This document shows, one piece after another, positions 61,834 through 64,000 of a stretch of DNA of 64,000 nt. Origin of the DNA: Candidatus Sumerlaeota bacterium (GTDB taxonomy: Bacteria; Sumerlaeota; Sumerlaeia; MWCT01; JAUWMI01). Positions within the stretch are counted from its first letter, which is position 1, and every line of letters starts with the position of its first letter. The stretch lies in assembly GCA_030613245.1 (NCBI GenBank), contig JAUWMI010000005.1, forward strand, positions 1-64,000, given 5' to 3'. Position numbers and translations under genes: made by a program. Under the pieces are notes generated by a model. The model saw only the letters and a list, made by a program, of their open reading frames with translations. It made no database searches and was not told the origin of the DNA.

Positions 61834-62823
61834 TCAGCGGCTGATCCGCAACGAGCGAGGACTGGCGAGCAGTTTTTCCACCTCTGCGCGGGTTACCCAG
61901 GAGAGATCGCCTGGGATTGAGTGCTTGAGCGCAGCCGAAGCATTGGCAAATTGAAGAGATTTATGGATATCGTCAAAGGTAAGCAGGCCGAAGAGGAACC
62001 CGGCAGTAAAGGCGTCGCCTGAGCCCACCCGGTCAACGATCTCAAGGTCGTAGGTAATATCTTCATAAAGCGTACCCTTGGCAAACGCGATGGCGGTCCA
62101 GCGATTGTGCCAGACCGAAGGCGTTTCGCGGAGAGTAATGGCGACAATTTTGAGCTTGAACCGCTGGTGAAGCTTACGAGCCACGGCTGCATAGTTCTTG
62201 CCTTTTATCTTGAAGACGCGATAGGTGTCTTCTTCAGTGGTAAAGAGGACGTCAACGTACGGCATGAAGAGCGACATGACACGTTGAGCCTCTGCTTCAC
62301 TCCACAGCTTAGCACGGTAGTTGAGATCTAAACTGGTAGTGATGCCGAGAGATTTAGCAGTGTGCATACCTTTGAGTGCAACCTGGGCAGCGCTTCTGGA
62401 GAGTGCAGCAGTGATACCGGTAGTGTGAAAGATGCGAGTACCTGCGAGCAGGCGCTTCCAGTTTATATCTTTTTGCCGGATGCGGCTGATGGCCGAGTGA
62501 GCGCGGTCGTAGAGCACGCTGCTCGCACGCGGAGATGCCCCAAGTTCGAGAAAGTAGAGGCCAAGGCGATCGGCCTCTGTCCACACGATGTGCGAGATAT
62601 CAACCCCGTGCTCGCGCGCCTTGTTCGCAACCATCCGCCCGAGCGGATTCTCAGGAAGCCGCGAAACAAAGGCAGTCGGTATGCCAAGCCGACTGAGGGC
62701 AACGGCTACGTTGAACTCCGTGCCGCCAACGGTCAGCTCGAAGCCGCTTGCCTGTTCCAGCCGCTGAAAATGCGGGGGAGATAAGCGAAGCATGGCTTCG
62801 CCAAATGTGATGACATCATGCAT
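61834..62823 (-). CDS. PfkB-family sugar kinase, probably 2-keto-3-deoxygluconate kinase
   Basis: A protein of about 329 residues with the ribokinase fold. I chose ATG 62823, which has AAGGAG 7 bases upstream. Motifs: ITFGEAMLRLSPP at the start, GGTEFNVAVALSRLG (substrate site) and VDRVGSGDAFTAGFLFGL with the catalytic Asp. The start and FDLNYR-like TSLDLNYRAKLW resemble KdgK, which phosphorylates KDG in pectin/uronate breakdown; other sugars are possible. No uronate genes are adjacent. Confidence 0.88.
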   Translation of the reverse strand: MHDVITFGEAMLRLSPPHFQRLEQASGFELTVGGTEFNVAVALSRLGIPTAFVSRLPENPLGRMVANKAREHGVDISHIVWTEADRLGLYFLELGASPRASSVLYDRAHSAISRIRQKDINWKRLLAGTRIFHTTGITAALSRSAAQVALKGMHTAKSLGITTSLDLNYRAKLWSEAEAQRVMSLFMPYVDVLFTTEEDTYRVFKIKGKNYAAVARKLHQRFKLKIVAITLRETPSVWHNRWTAIAFAKGTLYEDITYDLEIVDRVGSGDAFTAGFLFGLLTFDDIHKSLQFANASAALKHSIPGDLSWVTRAEVEKLLASPRSLRISR

Positions 62824-63158
62824 GAGCATACTCCTTCGGACGAACTTCGCATCTGACACCCTTGTGATATGCTACATAACAATGTTCAGATGAGCTTGTC
62901 AAAGAGTTTCGGGTCCGAGTATATCATAAGGAAGTGGCGATTGCGTGGAGCTGAGGCACAGAGGCACAGAGATCCTGAAACAGAAAAAATTGTAAAATTA
63001 AAAGTGCAAATATTGAATTTCAAATTTCCATTTTGCAATTTGCATTTTGCAATTTACAATTCAATGCTCTGTGTCTCCGTGCCTCTGTGGCAGTATTTGA
63101 ACGACATGATGTCTCCTCTGGCTTCCTTTGAACACAGACAATAGGAGGAACTGGAACG
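62824..63158. other. Divergent intergenic region with a MITE-like repeat
   Basis: Between the sugar kinase and peptidase genes. It holds the inverted-repeat element described at 62950-63090 and no gene; a 91-residue open frame here is made of repeat sequence. Confidence 0.6.
62950..63094. repeat. MITE-like element with 19-bp imperfect inverted ends
   Basis: The left end GAGGCACAGAGGCACAGAG pairs with the right end CTCTGTGTCTCCGTGCCTC with two mismatches. Between them is an AT-rich core of TTTGCAATTTGCATTTTGC type. The right end resembles the sequence beside the truncated dehydrogenase at 56881-56902, and the core resembles 10714-10745. Confidence 0.65.
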
Positions 63159-64000
63159 ATGGTAAACCGAGAACGGCTTGTTAAGACATTTCTCGAACTG
63201 GTGCAGATTGATTCAGAGCCGGGTGAAGAGCAGGCGCTGGCACAACGGCTTATCCAGGAATTTCGGCAGCTTGGCATAGAGGCACGCGCAGATGCAAATG
63301 GCAACGTCATTGCCACGTGCAGGGGAAGACGGCGAGATGCACCGGTCATCTTGTTATCGGCACACATGGATACGGTACGGCCCGGACGCGGGGTGAAACC
63401 TATTATTCGCGATGAGGTGATTTTCTCCGACGGCACGACAGTACTGGGCGCGGACAACAAAGCAGCAATTACTGCATTGCTGGAGCTAATCTGGCTGATT
63501 CAGGACGAAAAGCTTCCGTGTGGGGATCTAGAGCTGGCATTTACTGTGGGTGAAGAGATCGGGTCAACAGGCGCGCGGCAGCTCGACTATTCCTTACTGC
63601 GGGCGCGTCTGGGCTACGTCATGGATTCGCCAGATCTGCTGGGGAGCATTATCACAGCAGGGCCGGCGCATAATTACGTCCATGTGCAATGTCATGGGCG
63701 ATCTGCCCACGCAGGGGTGAATATCGAAGAGGGAATCAGTGCATTGCGGATGGCCGCTGAGGTGATTGTTGCAGCGCCCCAAGGAGTCGTGGACCAGGTG
63801 ACGAGGGCAAATTTTGGTCTGATAAGTGGGGGACGTGGTACAAACGTAGTTGCGGATGAAGTGACGATCGAGGGAGAGGTGCGCAGTTTACAGGAGGGGC
63901 AATTGCAGGCATGCAACGAGCGGATTCGGCAGGTAGTAGAGAATATAGCAACGCGCTACGCGTCGCCGATTGACTTGAAGTTCGAGCGCATTTACGAAGC
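63159..64000 (+). CDS. M20-family peptidase, tripeptidase (PepT)-like, cut by the window edge
   Basis: The 5' part of a metallopeptidase: 280 codons are present and the frame runs off the right edge. ATG 63159 follows TAGGAGGA. Visible motifs are ILLSAHMDTV (zinc ligand His), LGADNKAAITALLEL (bridging Asp), FTVGEEIGSTGAR (catalytic and ligand Glu) and AHAGVNIEEG in the dimerisation domain. The order fits PepT-like M20B proteins that cleave di/tripeptides in the cytoplasm; no signal peptide is seen. A GVNIEEG-type variant and SGGRGTNVVADEV support this group. Confidence 0.9.
   Translation, partial: MVNRERLVKTFLELVQIDSEPGEEQALAQRLIQEFRQLGIEARADANGNVIATCRGRRRDAPVILLSAHMDTVRPGRGVKPIIRDEVIFSDGTTVLGADNKAAITALLELIWLIQDEKLPCGDLELAFTVGEEIGSTGARQLDYSLLRARLGYVMDSPDLLGSIITAGPAHNYVHVQCHGRSAHAGVNIEEGISALRMAAEVIVAAPQGVVDQVTRANFGLISGGRGTNVVADEVTIEGEVRSLQEGQLQACNERIRQVVENIATRYASPIDLKFERIYE

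Noticed and set aside
62869-63144. A 91-residue plus-strand frame upstream of the M20 peptidase.
   Set aside because: Most of it is the inverted-repeat element and its AT-rich core.

Overview
The window comes from an uncultured, probably anaerobic bacterium with a Gram-negative-type envelope. Evidence for the envelope: type II pseudopilins, a two-domain parvulin chaperone, a KdkA/WaaP-like kinase and many signal peptides. Evidence for the redox lifestyle: an MttB-family methyltransferase, a flavin/Fe-S NADH diaphorase, a Rex regulator and system II cytochrome c biogenesis. The combination of a T-box leader before leuA, long PT-rich linkers and dispersed palindromic repeats suggests a candidate-phylum or Desulfobacterota-like lineage. 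The phylum cannot be assigned from sequence reading alone.

Layout. (1) 1-9,000: two very large secreted proteins on the minus strand, a subtilisin-like protease and a parallel beta-helix protein, both ending in the same tandem pair of modules. (2) 9,200-13,500: an MttB-family methyltransferase, a membrane protein split by a frameshift, and a remnant copy of the mttB head and upstream region. (3) 13,500-24,000: an APH/CotS-like kinase, a Memo-family protein, CinA, a secreted unknown, a GT39-like membrane protein, a CobA-HemD fusion and a histidine kinase. (4) 24,000-28,900: T-box-controlled leuA, then a KdkA-like kinase gene bracketed by palindromic repeats, then leuCD. (5) 28,900-35,100: a small membrane protein, a pseudopilin, an Nramp-like transporter with altered motifs, threonine synthase and a secreted esterase. 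(6) 35,400-40,550: tRNA-Glu and a four-gene redox operon (HoxE/NuoE-, HoxF/NuoF- and HoxU/NuoG-like subunits plus a GltB-like FMN protein). (7) 40,700-50,550: a pseudopilin, a parvulin chaperone, a GAF histidine kinase and a resB-ccsA-rex operon. (8) 50,700-61,700: a YfhO/DUF4139/C45-hydrolase operon, a truncated alcohol dehydrogenase, a glycosidase-like TIM barrel and a cluster of three secreted proteins, one carrying the same tandem modules as region 1. (9) 61,800-64,000: a PfkB sugar kinase and the 5' part of an M20 peptidase.

The genes combine into a few themes. leuA, leuC and leuD make leucine precursors under tRNA-sensing control. resB, ccsA and rex tie cytochrome c maturation to the NADH/NAD ratio, with cobA-hemD feeding siroheme/heme synthesis. 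The redox operon looks like an NADH diaphorase wired to an unusual glutamate-synthase-like FMN enzyme. The secreted proteins share a two-module C-terminal unit, here called NTNTFGFW after its signature. In two of them the last residues and stop codon come from a dispersed DNA repeat. The most promising undescribed items are the shared module family, the diaphorase/GltB-like operon and the palindromic repeat family.
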